64,000 bases of DNA from the NCBI RefSeq assembly GCF_001618865.1, contig NZ_CP015136.1, forward strand, positions 496,001 to 560,000, in the 5' to 3' direction. A program made the position numbers and the translations under genes. The notes beneath the pieces were generated by a model. The model made no database searches, was not told the DNA's origin, and saw nothing but the letters and a program-made list of their open reading frames with translations. Below are positions 41,354-48,952 of this stretch, in pieces; position 1 is the first letter of the stretch; the number at the start of each line of letters is the position of its first letter. Source of the DNA: Luteitalea pratensis. GTDB taxonomy: Bacteria > Acidobacteriota > Vicinamibacteria > Vicinamibacterales > Vicinamibacteraceae.

Positions 41354-42537
41354 AGCGCGGCTCCCAGTTCGTCGAGGGATAGGACTTCGCCGCTGGCAAT
41401 CATCGCGAGTGGCGTGGTGCGTTCGTGCAACGGCCACGGACGGCCGAGCGCCTCGGCCGTCAGACGCAGGCGCCGCAGCAGGTGATAGCGCAGCGGGCCG
41501 TGCAGTGAGAAGCTCGAGGTCAGCGCGAGCTGCTGCTCGCCGTTGCGATCGTCGAGGGCTTCCATCAACGTGTGGCGACGCTCCTCGTACCAGCGGTCGT
41601 CGATCTTGCCCGCCGCGTGACGACGCCGGAGGAGGGCCAGCTGCCGGGGCCGGTTGACGATCTCGGGGTGGTGGTTGACGCCGAGGATGCGTGGCATGCC
41701 GTCGGCCGGGTCCCGTTCGACCTCGAGCATGGTCAGGGCAGGGCCGATTGGGCCGCCGACGCCGAGTGTCTCGTGGGCGATGGCGGTGACCGTCGCGGGC
41801 AGTTCGTCGTGCGGCAGCAGATCGTAGAGGCGGCTGTCGAGGACGGCGATGCGCTGCGACACGCCCGCCTGCTGGCTCAGGAAGCGGAACCACGGGTGCG
41901 TCCGCGTCGCGGGCGTCAGTGCGTTCTCCATGATCCCCGCGCTCTTGCCGCCCTTCTCGGGGCCGCGCAGGTGCGCGTCCGCCACGCCCAACCAACGGCA
42001 CATGATGCCGAAGCTGTGACAGATGCCGAGCAGCACGCCTTCGGGGTGGGCGCGCAACGCATCGAAGCAGCGGAACACGTCGGGTTCCCAGGCCGGGTCC
42101 TCCGTGATGCCCTGGCTTCCCGGATCGCACCCGTCGTTGCGGCGGGGATCGAGGTGCCCCGGGCCACCGGTCCCGACACACAGCAACCCGTCATCGGCTC
42201 CGACCGCGGGCGGGCCACTGCCGCGTCGCACGTCGTAGGACGAGACGCGGACGCGCAGATCCGCGTCGGCCAGGGTGCTCCGCAGGTCGCACACCACCTG
42301 GCGCAGCGACCGGACGACGGCCGCATGCCCCAGGTTCGGCCACCCATGGTTCATGTCGAGGACCGCGACTTCGAGCGTCCCGGCTTCGGGCGCAGGGGCA
42401 TCCTCGCGCGTGCGAACGCGCTGGTACACGAAGCCGCTCGTCGGGTGACGGGTAGGGCAGTCAGTGACGCAGGCATCGTGCCCGTACTCGTACTGGTGTC
42501 GACAATCGAAGGGCACGGTGGTGTGGTGATCGTACAA
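41350..42537 (-). CDS. class I glutamine amidotransferase-like protein
   Basis: This 395-residue protein carries a class I glutamine amidotransferase (triad) domain. The nucleophile is Cys173 in LLGICHSFGIMCRW, and the other triad residues are His290 and Glu292 in VNHHPEIV. Such domains release ammonia from glutamine for a partner enzyme. The N-terminus (HQYEYGHDACVTDCPTRHP) is cysteine/histidine-rich and unusual, possibly metal-binding. A C-terminal extension of about 90 residues follows the triad domain. It is coupled by overlap to the PGM1-type ligase, so it may supply ammonia to, or hydrolyse a gamma-glutamyl product of, that ligase (inference). Confidence 0.78.
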   Translation of the reverse strand: MYDHHTTVPFDCRHQYEYGHDACVTDCPTRHPTSGFVYQRVRTREDAPAPEAGTLEVAVLDMNHGWPNLGHAAVVRSLRQVVCDLRSTLADADLRVRVSSYDVRRGSGPPAVGADDGLLCVGTGGPGHLDPRRNDGCDPGSQGITEDPAWEPDVFRCFDALRAHPEGVLLGICHSFGIMCRWLGVADAHLRGPEKGGKSAGIMENALTPATRTHPWFRFLSQQAGVSQRIAVLDSRLYDLLPHDELPATVTAIAHETLGVGGPIGPALTMLEVERDPADGMPRILGVNHHPEIVNRPRQLALLRRRHAAGKIDDRWYEERRHTLMEALDDRNGEQQLALTSSFSLHGPLRYHLLRRLRLTAEALGRPWPLHERTTPLAMIASGEVLSLDELGAAL

Positions 42538-42624
42538 CTGGATCGCACCCCGCGTGCTCGACGGGCGGTCGCAGCGGCCAGGTACGCACCCGCCACCACC
42601 GGCGAGGCCGTCATCCGGGGGCGA

Positions 42625-43392
42625 TCAGAGTGCGGCGGAACCGTCCTGGTCGTCGCCGGTTGCCTGCTCCGCGAGCGTCGCGTCCAGCGCGCGCCGCGCA
42701 AACCATCCGAGGATGCCTAGCGCCACCATCGAGACGACGATCGTCACCGCGGCCGACCCGAAAGCGTCACGCCGGCTGAAATCGAGGGTCGACAGGTGTG
42801 ATCCGGCTCGCACCGCGATTGCCGTGCGCGGGGCCAGGCCGATCAGCGTCCCAACGAGGTACGCGCCGATCGGCACCCGCGCTGCCGCCATCGCCCCGTT
42901 GCTCAACGCGAACGGGGAATTCGGCGGGACCCGGATCAGGCTGACCACGAGCACGGTTTTCCACCACGACCGGCCCACGAGCGCGTCGCGCACAGCCAGC
43001 CAGCGCGGCCGTTCCGCCAGCAGCGCACTGGCATGGGCGACCGACAACCGGTGGGCCCAGGCGTAGTTGATCGCGGCGGCCAGGACGAAACCGGCCAACG
43101 CCGCCGGAATGCCGATGCGATCGCCGAATGCCCAGCCGCCGAGGATGGCTGGCGCATACGTCGGCAGCAACGCGAACCCGCCGAGCAGCGCGAAGCCCGC
43201 CACGTACAGGGCCAGGCCGCGGCCACCGAGGCCCTGCAGCCATGGACCGATGCGCGACAGGTAGCCGAGCAGCAGCACCGCCCCGAGCGGCGGCAACGCG
43301 AGCGAGATGATGGCCAGCGGCGCCAGGCGCCTGGCCGCTGCACGCCCGGCGTCGGGTCCGGCGCTCGTCTGGGGTGCGGGGTCGGAGGTCAG
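42625..43392 (-). CDS. TVP38/TMEM64 (SNARE-associated/DedA superfamily) membrane protein
   Basis: This roughly 255-residue inner-membrane protein matches the TVP38/TMEM64 family. Features are hydrophobic helices, the loop PTYAPAILGGWAFGDRIGIPAAL and the characteristic RVPPNSPFALSNGAMAAARV with GLAPRTAIAVRAGS. These proteins are relatives of DedA and may take part in lipid or undecaprenyl-phosphate flipping. The start is uncertain: no ATG or GTG fits, and a CTG at 43392 that overlaps the DedA stop (CTGA) is the best choice, which would be a rare start. It is co-directional with the DedA gene and presumably co-transcribed. Confidence 0.78.
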   Translation of the reverse strand: MTSDPAPQTSAGPDAGRAAARRLAPLAIISLALPPLGAVLLLGYLSRIGPWLQGLGGRGLALYVAGFALLGGFALLPTYAPAILGGWAFGDRIGIPAALAGFVLAAAINYAWAHRLSVAHASALLAERPRWLAVRDALVGRSWWKTVLVVSLIRVPPNSPFALSNGAMAAARVPIGAYLVGTLIGLAPRTAIAVRAGSHLSTLDFSRRDAFGSAAVTIVVSMVALGILGWFARRALDATLAEQATGDDQDGSAAL

Positions 43393-44048
43393 TCGCGCCC
43401 CGTCGAGTGCTTCCAGCGCTTGTAGATCTCCCACAGCAATGGCAGCACGGAGATCACGATGACCAGCAGGATGACGCGATGTGCCTGCTCGGCGAGCGGG
43501 CTGAGGCCGAGCAGGTAGCCGACCCACAGCAGGCTCGTCACCCACAGCACGCCGCCCATGACGTTGTAGGCCACGAAACTGCGGTAGGGCATTTGTGCCA
43601 CGCCGGCGATGAACGGCACGAACGTGCGCATGACCGGCACGAAGCGCGCGATGATCAGCGAGCTGCCGCCCTTGTTGGCATAGAGCTCCTGCGCTTCGTA
43701 CAGGTATTTCTTCTTGAAGAACCTGGTATCCGGCCGTTTGTAGATGGCCTTTCCGGCACTCTTGCCGAGGCCGTACCCGACCTGGTCGCCGATCACCGCC
43801 GCGAGCACCAGCAGCAGGTTGGTCAGCCAGATGTTCAGCGGCGGCAAGCCCGGGAAGGCTCCCGCGCAGACGACGCCGGCGGTCACCAGCAGCGAATCGC
43901 CCGGGAGGAAGAAGCCGGCCAGCAAGCCGGTTTCGGCAAACACGATGGCGATGAGGACGCTGAGCCCACCCCATGCGATGAGGGCGCGCACCCCTTCATC
44001 GCTGTGCAGGGCGCGCAGCCAGTTGATGAGTTCGGTCAGGTATTCCAT
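43389..44048 (-). CDS. DedA family membrane protein
   Basis: This 219-residue inner-membrane protein belongs to the DedA family, implicated in membrane homeostasis and undecaprenyl-phosphate recycling. The family patterns are FAETGLLAGFFLPGDSLL, a stretch with GDQVGYGLGKSAG, and the segment FVPVMRTFVPFIAGVAQM with its conserved arginine and glycine. ATG 44048 starts MEYLTELINWL, the normal N-terminus; a longer frame to 44105 is not needed. The downstream TVP38-like gene overlaps it by four bases. Confidence 0.92.
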   Translation of the reverse strand: MEYLTELINWLRALHSDEGVRALIAWGGLSVLIAIVFAETGLLAGFFLPGDSLLVTAGVVCAGAFPGLPPLNIWLTNLLLVLAAVIGDQVGYGLGKSAGKAIYKRPDTRFFKKKYLYEAQELYANKGGSSLIIARFVPVMRTFVPFIAGVAQMPYRSFVAYNVMGGVLWVTSLLWVGYLLGLSPLAEQAHRVILLVIVISVLPLLWEIYKRWKHSTGRD

Positions 44049-44120
44049 GCAGGGGAGCCGCGCGACGGCCACGCGGTGAACGTCAAGCATACAGGGCGAG
44101 CGCACAGGCCGGGTCGCATG

Positions 44121-44239
44121 ACGAACGCCGAACGTCGAACGCTGAACGCCGAGGTCTTGCCTGAGACCTGAGACCTGAGACTTGAGACCTTCATGCAGCC
44201 CCTAAGCCGTAAGCCCTAAGTCGTAGGCCGTGGGCGTTG
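44121..44239. repeat. heptad array with three successive words
   Basis: Seventeen 7-nt words keep one register while the sequence changes: ACGAACG, CCGAACG, TCGAACG, CTGAACG, CCGAGGT, CTTGCCT, then GAGACCT (with GAGACTT) four times, TCATGCA, GCCCCTA, AGCCGTA, AGCCCTA, AGTCGTA, GGCCGTG, GGCGTTG. The GAGACCT part is the inverse of the array at 37951 and the AGCCGTA part the inverse of 10425. It lies between DedA and the 44278 gene. Confidence 0.88.
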
Positions 44240-44277
44240 GTCCCTGCGATAAACTGTCGCGCGTCAAGGACTTGCCT

Positions 44278-44802
44278 GTGAGCGCCCCAGACCAGCCAGC
44301 TGCGTCGTCCGCCTTGGCGGATCGCCCGTGGATTGCCACCGAGGACGTCATGGCGGAGGTGCGGGCGCGAGTGCGTGCCGAGGTGCGGGTACGCCTAGCG
44401 CGAGGGGGCGTACGGGCCTTCGACGACGAGGCAGTCTTCCTCGCGGCCGAGCAGCTGCTGGCGCGCGCGCTCGAACAGCGCGATCGGCAGCAACTGCTGC
44501 TGCCCGAGCTGCTCGAGGACGAGGATGACTGGCGGGTGAATCCAGCGCTGCGGCTCGAGAGCCACCGGCCCATCGCCGGCCGCACGATCATCTGGCTCAA
44601 ACAGAAGCTCCTGCTGCCGGTGACGCGCTGGCTCTACGACTACAGCCGGGAGAACTTCGCCCGCCAGGAGCGGCTCAACTTCGCGCTGATGGCGTGCGTC
44701 CAGGAGTTGGTCGTGGAGAACGTCCGCCTCGCGGCCCGGGTCGACGCGCTCGAGCACGAGCGCGCTGGCGGCCCTGGGCCGTCCCGGACGGACTCGACGT
44801 GA
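44278..44802 (+). CDS. hypothetical helical protein before a glycosyltransferase
   Basis: This 174-residue cytoplasmic protein is highly charged and almost entirely helical (Arg/Glu/Leu-rich, for example MAEVRARVRAEVRVRLARGG and QLLARALEQRDRQQLLLPELL). It has one moderately hydrophobic stretch (GRTIIWLKQKLLLPVTRWL) and a C-terminal coiled coil (VQELVVENVRLAARVDALEHE). GTG 44278 is the likely start. Its stop overlaps the glycosyltransferase GTG as GTGA, so it is translationally coupled. It may be an accessory or scaffold to that enzyme; I do not recognise the family. Confidence 0.65.
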   Translation: MSAPDQPAASSALADRPWIATEDVMAEVRARVRAEVRVRLARGGVRAFDDEAVFLAAEQLLARALEQRDRQQLLLPELLEDEDDWRVNPALRLESHRPIAGRTIIWLKQKLLLPVTRWLYDYSRENFARQERLNFALMACVQELVVENVRLAARVDALEHERAGGPGPSRTDST

Positions 44803-45977
44803 AGCTGGCTTGCGTGGTGCAGCGGTATGGCGCGGAAGTCACCGGCGGGGCCGAGGCGCATTGCCGCGCCATCGCCGAGCGGCTTGCCGAGTCGCACGAC
44901 GTCACCGTGCTGACCAGTTGCGCGAGGGACTACCTGACCTGGCGCAATGCGTACCCTCCCGGCGAGAGCCGGCTCGGTCCGGTGAAGATCGCGCGCTTTC
45001 CGGTCGATCAGCCACGACACCTGCACCGGTTCGCGGACCTGAGTCATGACGTCTTCGCACGTCGCTCCACCGCGGAGCAGCAGCACGAGTGGTTTCGCGA
45101 GAACGGCCCGCGCGTGTCCGGCCTCCTCGACCACCTGCGGACCAACGGCACGGACTACGACCTGATCCTGTTCTGGTCGTACCGCTACTTCCCCAGCTTC
45201 TTCGGCCTGCCAATCGTCCGCGACCGCGCCATCCTCGTGCCCACCGCCGAGGAAGATCCGACCGTCTGGCTCGACGTGCTGTCCGATTTCTTCACGATGC
45301 CCGCTGGGATTGTCTTCCTCACCGACGAAGAACGCGATCTCGTCGCCTCCCGCGCGCTCGGGCCGCTGCCGCCCTCCTGCGTGATCGGATCCGGCCTGGC
45401 CCCGGCGGCCCTGCCGCACCCGGAACTGCGCGGCGAACTCGAGAACATGGGGGTCAGCTTTCCCTACGCGCTCTACCTCGGGCGCGTCGAGAAGAACAAG
45501 GGCTGCGACACGCTGTTCCGGCACTACCGGCATTACGTGGAACAGGGCCGCCCGGCGCTGCCGCTGGTGCTCGCCGGACCGGAGTTCATGGACGTTCCGA
45601 GCCATCCGCAGATCCGGCCCCTCGGTTTCGTGCCCGAGCACCTGCGCGAGACACTGCTCGGCAGCGCGCGGACGCTGATCATGCCGTCGCCGTACGAGAG
45701 CCTGAGCCTGGTGCTGCTCGAGGCCTGGAACCACGGCGTCCCGGCGCTGGTCAACGGTGGCTGCAAGGTGCTGAAGGGGCAGACACTCCGCGCCAACGGC
45801 GGCCTCTACTACCACCATGCCAACGAGTTCATCGAGGGACTGACGCTGCTCGCCACGGATGAGGCGCTGGCGCTGCGGTTCGGAGCACAGGGGCGAGCAC
45901 ACGTCGAGGCCTGGTATCGCTGGCCGCGAGTGATGGCCGCGCTCGAACCCTTCCTGCGCGCGGTGGCAGACGCGTGA
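44799..45977 (+). CDS. GT4-like glycosyltransferase
   Basis: This 392-residue enzyme has the GT-B fold of family 4 glycosyltransferases. The N-terminal half begins KLACVVQRYGAEVTGGAEAH, with the usual glycine-rich acceptor loop. The C-terminal half has YALYLGRVEKNKGCDTLF and PSPYESLSLVLLEAWNHGVPAL, carrying the E-x7-E type motif that binds the nucleotide sugar. It would transfer a sugar from an NDP-sugar to a lipid, glycan or small molecule. It overlaps both neighbours by GTGA (helical protein before, permease after), so the three genes form one transcript. Confidence 0.88.
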   Translation: MKLACVVQRYGAEVTGGAEAHCRAIAERLAESHDVTVLTSCARDYLTWRNAYPPGESRLGPVKIARFPVDQPRHLHRFADLSHDVFARRSTAEQQHEWFRENGPRVSGLLDHLRTNGTDYDLILFWSYRYFPSFFGLPIVRDRAILVPTAEEDPTVWLDVLSDFFTMPAGIVFLTDEERDLVASRALGPLPPSCVIGSGLAPAALPHPELRGELENMGVSFPYALYLGRVEKNKGCDTLFRHYRHYVEQGRPALPLVLAGPEFMDVPSHPQIRPLGFVPEHLRETLLGSARTLIMPSPYESLSLVLLEAWNHGVPALVNGGCKVLKGQTLRANGGLYYHHANEFIEGLTLLATDEALALRFGAQGRAHVEAWYRWPRVMAALEPFLRAVADA

Positions 45978-47263
45978 GGAGCGTCGCAGTTGACGAGACG
46001 CGCGCGCATCCGGCTCGCACCGAGATCGTCGCCGGGCTCACCACCTTCCTCGCCACCGCCTACATCGTCGTCGTCAACCCGTCGATCCTGAGAGATGGCG
46101 CGGGGATGCCGTTCGATGGCGTTTTGACGGCGACGGTGCTGCTGTCGGCGCTGATGACCATGCTCATGGGCCTCTACGCGCGGCTACCGTACGCGGTGGC
46201 GCCGGGCATGGGTCTCAACGCGTTCTTCGCCTACACCCTGGTGCTCGGACAGAAGGTGCCGTGGCCGACCGCGCTCGGGATGATCTTCTGGGCTGGCGTG
46301 CTGTTCCTGGTGATCTCGGCGACGCCGGTCCGGGAGCGCCTGGCCCAGGCGATCCCGGCGTCACTGCGGACGGCAATGGCGTGCGGCATCGGGTTGCTCA
46401 TTACGCTGGTCGGCCTCAAGGGCGCCGGTATCATCGTCGGCGACGCGGTGACGCTCGTGAAGCCTGGCCCGCTCACTCCGCAGGTGTTGTTGGCCGCGGG
46501 AGGTCTGGCACTCACGGTGGGCCTCATGGTGCGCGGCACGGCTGTCGCATTCCTCGTCTGCATCGCTGCCGTCACCGCGGCCGCCTGGGCGATCGGATTG
46601 GTCGCACTGCCCACGAAGTGGCTCAGCCGGCCAGATTTCACGTCGGTGACGCTGCGGCTCGACCTGTGGGGTGCGCTCGCCCCGGCCATGTGGCCGGCGA
46701 TCATCGCCGTGCTGTTCACCGATCTCTTCGACTCCCTCAGCACGTTCATCGGCGTCGCCGAAGCCACCGGCTTCACCGACGACGATGGGCGGCCGACCCG
46801 GCTGAGGCAGGGCCTGATCGTCGACGCATGGGCCACGCTCGTGGCTGGCCTGCTCGGCACCTCCTCGGGCACGGCCTACGTCGAAAGTGCGGCGGGCATC
46901 AACGCCGGTGGTCGCTCCGGGCTCACCGCCGTCGTGACGGCCCTCTGCTTCGTGCCGTGCCTGTTCCTGGCGCCGCTGGCTGCCATGGTACCTGCGTACG
47001 CGACGGCGCCAGTGCTCATCGTGGTGGGCGTCCTCATGTTTCGCACGTCGCGAACGTTGCCCTTCGATGCGATGGAGGAGATGGTGCCGGCGTTCCTGAC
47101 GCTCGTGCTCATCCCGCTGACGCTGTCGATCACGCAGGGTCTGCTCTGGGGCCTCGTGGCGCATGTCGTCGCCTTCGTCGTCGCCGGCCGTCTTCGTGAT
47201 CTCACGCCCTGGAACTGGGGCCTGGGCATCCTGGCGACCGGGCTGTTGTTTCTGCACGGCTAA
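45974..47263 (+). CDS. NCS2 family purine/pyrimidine permease (AzgA-like)
   Basis: This 429-residue inner-membrane transporter belongs to the nucleobase-cation symporter 2 group, AzgA branch (hypoxanthine/guanine/adenine). The signature segments are EIVAGLTTFLATAYIVVVNP, YAVAPGMGLNAFFAYT, ALFTDLFDS-like VLFTDLFDSLSTFIGVAE and LLGTSSGTAYVESAAGINAG. About twelve helices are visible. GTG 45974 overlaps the glycosyltransferase stop. A link between a sugar transferase and a nucleobase permease is not obvious. Confidence 0.92.
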   Translation: MRSVAVDETRAHPARTEIVAGLTTFLATAYIVVVNPSILRDGAGMPFDGVLTATVLLSALMTMLMGLYARLPYAVAPGMGLNAFFAYTLVLGQKVPWPTALGMIFWAGVLFLVISATPVRERLAQAIPASLRTAMACGIGLLITLVGLKGAGIIVGDAVTLVKPGPLTPQVLLAAGGLALTVGLMVRGTAVAFLVCIAAVTAAAWAIGLVALPTKWLSRPDFTSVTLRLDLWGALAPAMWPAIIAVLFTDLFDSLSTFIGVAEATGFTDDDGRPTRLRQGLIVDAWATLVAGLLGTSSGTAYVESAAGINAGGRSGLTAVVTALCFVPCLFLAPLAAMVPAYATAPVLIVVGVLMFRTSRTLPFDAMEEMVPAFLTLVLIPLTLSITQGLLWGLVAHVVAFVVAGRLRDLTPWNWGLGILATGLLFLHG

Positions 47264-47352
47264 TTGCAGGAATTTCAGAATTCATTACCAGCGCCACCTG
47301 CGACAAGCGAAGGGGGTGGTGAAATTCTGCAATTCTGAAATTCTAAAATTCC
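47264..47352. repeat. octad inverted repeat, AATTCTG family
   Basis: The left side (AATTGCAGG, AATTTCAG, AATTC) and the right side (GAAATTC, TGCAATTC, TGAAATTC, TAAAATTC) are partly reverse-complementary around a GC-rich centre. It is the second copy of the family seen at 1994-2108 and, like it, is strikingly A/T-rich for this genome. It lies between the permease stop and the start of the argininosuccinate lyase gene. Confidence 0.75.
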
Positions 47353-47364
47353 CGCGGGGGAGGC

Positions 47365-48840
47365 GTGAAATACTTTTCGGCAATGCCCGCGTTCGCCCCC
47401 GAGTACGTCGACCTCGTCCTCAACGACATCTTCGAGGACGCCAAGCGCCTCTTCCTCGTCCAGCTTCGCGCCATCGACTACGCGCACCTGGTGATGCTCA
47501 CCGAGCGGGGCATCGTCTCTGCCGACGCCGCACGCCTGATCCGCACCGGGCTCGATCGCATCGACGAAGACCAGGTACGCGCGGTCACCTACGATGGCAC
47601 CTACGAGGATCTGTTCTTCTACCTCGAACAGACCTTGATCGACGTCTGCGGTCACGAGGTCGCGGGTCGCCTGCACACCGCCCGCAGCCGCAACGACATC
47701 GACATGACGATGTACCGGATGCGGCTTCGGGAGGCACTGCTGGAGACCACGGCGGCAGTCGAGGAGTTGCGCGGTGCGTTGACCGAGCTTGCCGGCCGCC
47801 ACATTCACACGGTGTATGCGGCGCACACGCACACCCAGCCGGCGCAGCCCAGCACGGTGGCGCACTACCTGCTGGCGGTGATCGAGCAGCTCGGTCGTGA
47901 TCATCAGCGGCTGCGGGCGGCCTATGCCAGCGTCAACCGCAACCCGCTTGGCGCGTGTGCGATCACCGGCACTGGCTTCCCGATCGACCGCGAGCGCACG
48001 AGCGTGCTGCTTGGATTCGATGGACCGACCGGCAACACCTACGGCAGCATCGCGACCGTCGACTATCTCCTGGAGTCGACAGGCGCGCTGTCGGTGCTAC
48101 TCGTCGGCATGGGGCGCGTGGTGCAGGACCTGATGCTCTGGTGCACCGCGGAGTTCGGGTACCTGCGGCTGTCGGACGGCTATGTGCAGTGCAGCAGCAT
48201 CATGCCGCAGAAGCGCAACCCGGTGGCGCTGGAGCATGCGCGTGCACTTGGCAGCAAGGCGCTCGGGCAGGCCCAGGGCGTGTCGATCGCGGTGCACAAC
48301 ACGCCGTTTGGCGACATCGTGGACACCGAGGACGACCTGCAGCCGCTTGTGGCGACCGCCTTCCGAGATGCCATCAGGGCCATCCGCCTCGTCGCTGGGG
48401 CGATGTCGCAGGCCACGTTCGACACCCACAGGATGGCCTCGCGCGCGGCCCAGGGCGGCACCACGGTGACCGAACTGGCCGACACCCTGGCGCGGACGCA
48501 CGAACTGCCTTTCCGCGTCAGCCACGAGGTCGCGGCGCACTTCGTGGCCGAGCGTCGTCGCGCGCCCGCGTTGCCGCTGACCGAGGCCCTCGCCACGGCG
48601 ACGACTGCCGTGCTCGGCCGAACGCTTCCGTACACGGAGGCGGAACTGCACCACCTGCTCAGCGCCGAGCACTTCATCGAGGTGCGACAGACACTCGGCG
48701 GCCCTTCGCCGGTGCGCACGACCGAGGCCCTGCAGGCCGCGACCGCACTGCTCGACACCGACCGCGCCTGGACTCGCCGCACCAGCGACCTCCTCCGTGA
48801 TGCGTCGCGCTCCCTTCGTGCGGCTGTCGAGGCCCTCTGA
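47365..48840 (+). CDS. argH: argininosuccinate lyase
   Basis: This 491-residue enzyme belongs to the fumarase/aspartase superfamily and most resembles argininosuccinate lyase, which splits argininosuccinate into arginine and fumarate. The superfamily signature SSIMPQKRNP is intact, and the active-site regions GRLHTARSRNDIDMT and THTQPAQPSTVAHYL are present. No other arginine-biosynthesis gene lies nearby, so a paralogous role in another lyase reaction is possible. GTG 47365 is used; an ATG at 47383 is an alternative, and neither has an ideally spaced ribosome-binding site. A small membrane protein and a symporter follow in tight succession. Confidence 0.85.
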   Translation: MKYFSAMPAFAPEYVDLVLNDIFEDAKRLFLVQLRAIDYAHLVMLTERGIVSADAARLIRTGLDRIDEDQVRAVTYDGTYEDLFFYLEQTLIDVCGHEVAGRLHTARSRNDIDMTMYRMRLREALLETTAAVEELRGALTELAGRHIHTVYAAHTHTQPAQPSTVAHYLLAVIEQLGRDHQRLRAAYASVNRNPLGACAITGTGFPIDRERTSVLLGFDGPTGNTYGSIATVDYLLESTGALSVLLVGMGRVVQDLMLWCTAEFGYLRLSDGYVQCSSIMPQKRNPVALEHARALGSKALGQAQGVSIAVHNTPFGDIVDTEDDLQPLVATAFRDAIRAIRLVAGAMSQATFDTHRMASRAAQGGTTVTELADTLARTHELPFRVSHEVAAHFVAERRRAPALPLTEALATATTAVLGRTLPYTEAELHHLLSAEHFIEVRQTLGGPSPVRTTEALQAATALLDTDRAWTRRTSDLLRDASRSLRAAVEAL

Positions 48841-48950
48841 TGACGCACCCTCCCAGGTCCAAGACCCTCGGTTCCGCGATCAAGGTCGTCGCCTTCGAGA
48901 TCGTGACGTTGCTGCTGCTGTTCGTGTTGCAGCAGGCGTTCACCCGCTAG
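48840..48950 (+). CDS. 36-residue membrane protein
   Basis: ATG 48840 overlaps the lyase stop by one base (TGATG). It encodes a 36-residue peptide with a basic N-terminus (MTHPPRSKTLGSAIK) followed by one membrane helix (VVAFEIVTLLLLFVLQQAF). The stop is 2 nt before the symporter start. The tight coupling on both sides and the helix argue that it is a real gene, perhaps a small accessory subunit of the symporter (inference). It is too short for similarity to be judged by eye. Confidence 0.6.
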   Translation: MTHPPRSKTLGSAIKVVAFEIVTLLLLFVLQQAFTR

Positions 48951-48952
48951 TG

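Noticed and set aside
39815-42181. A 788-codon open frame covering the peptide ligase and part of the amidotransferase gene
   Set aside because: Its N-terminal part is arginine-rich out-of-frame translation; the ligase begins at GTG 41353.
42625-43974. A 449-codon frame over the TVP38 and DedA genes
   Set aside because: Only the last 255 codons look like a protein; the first part is out-of-frame DedA sequence.
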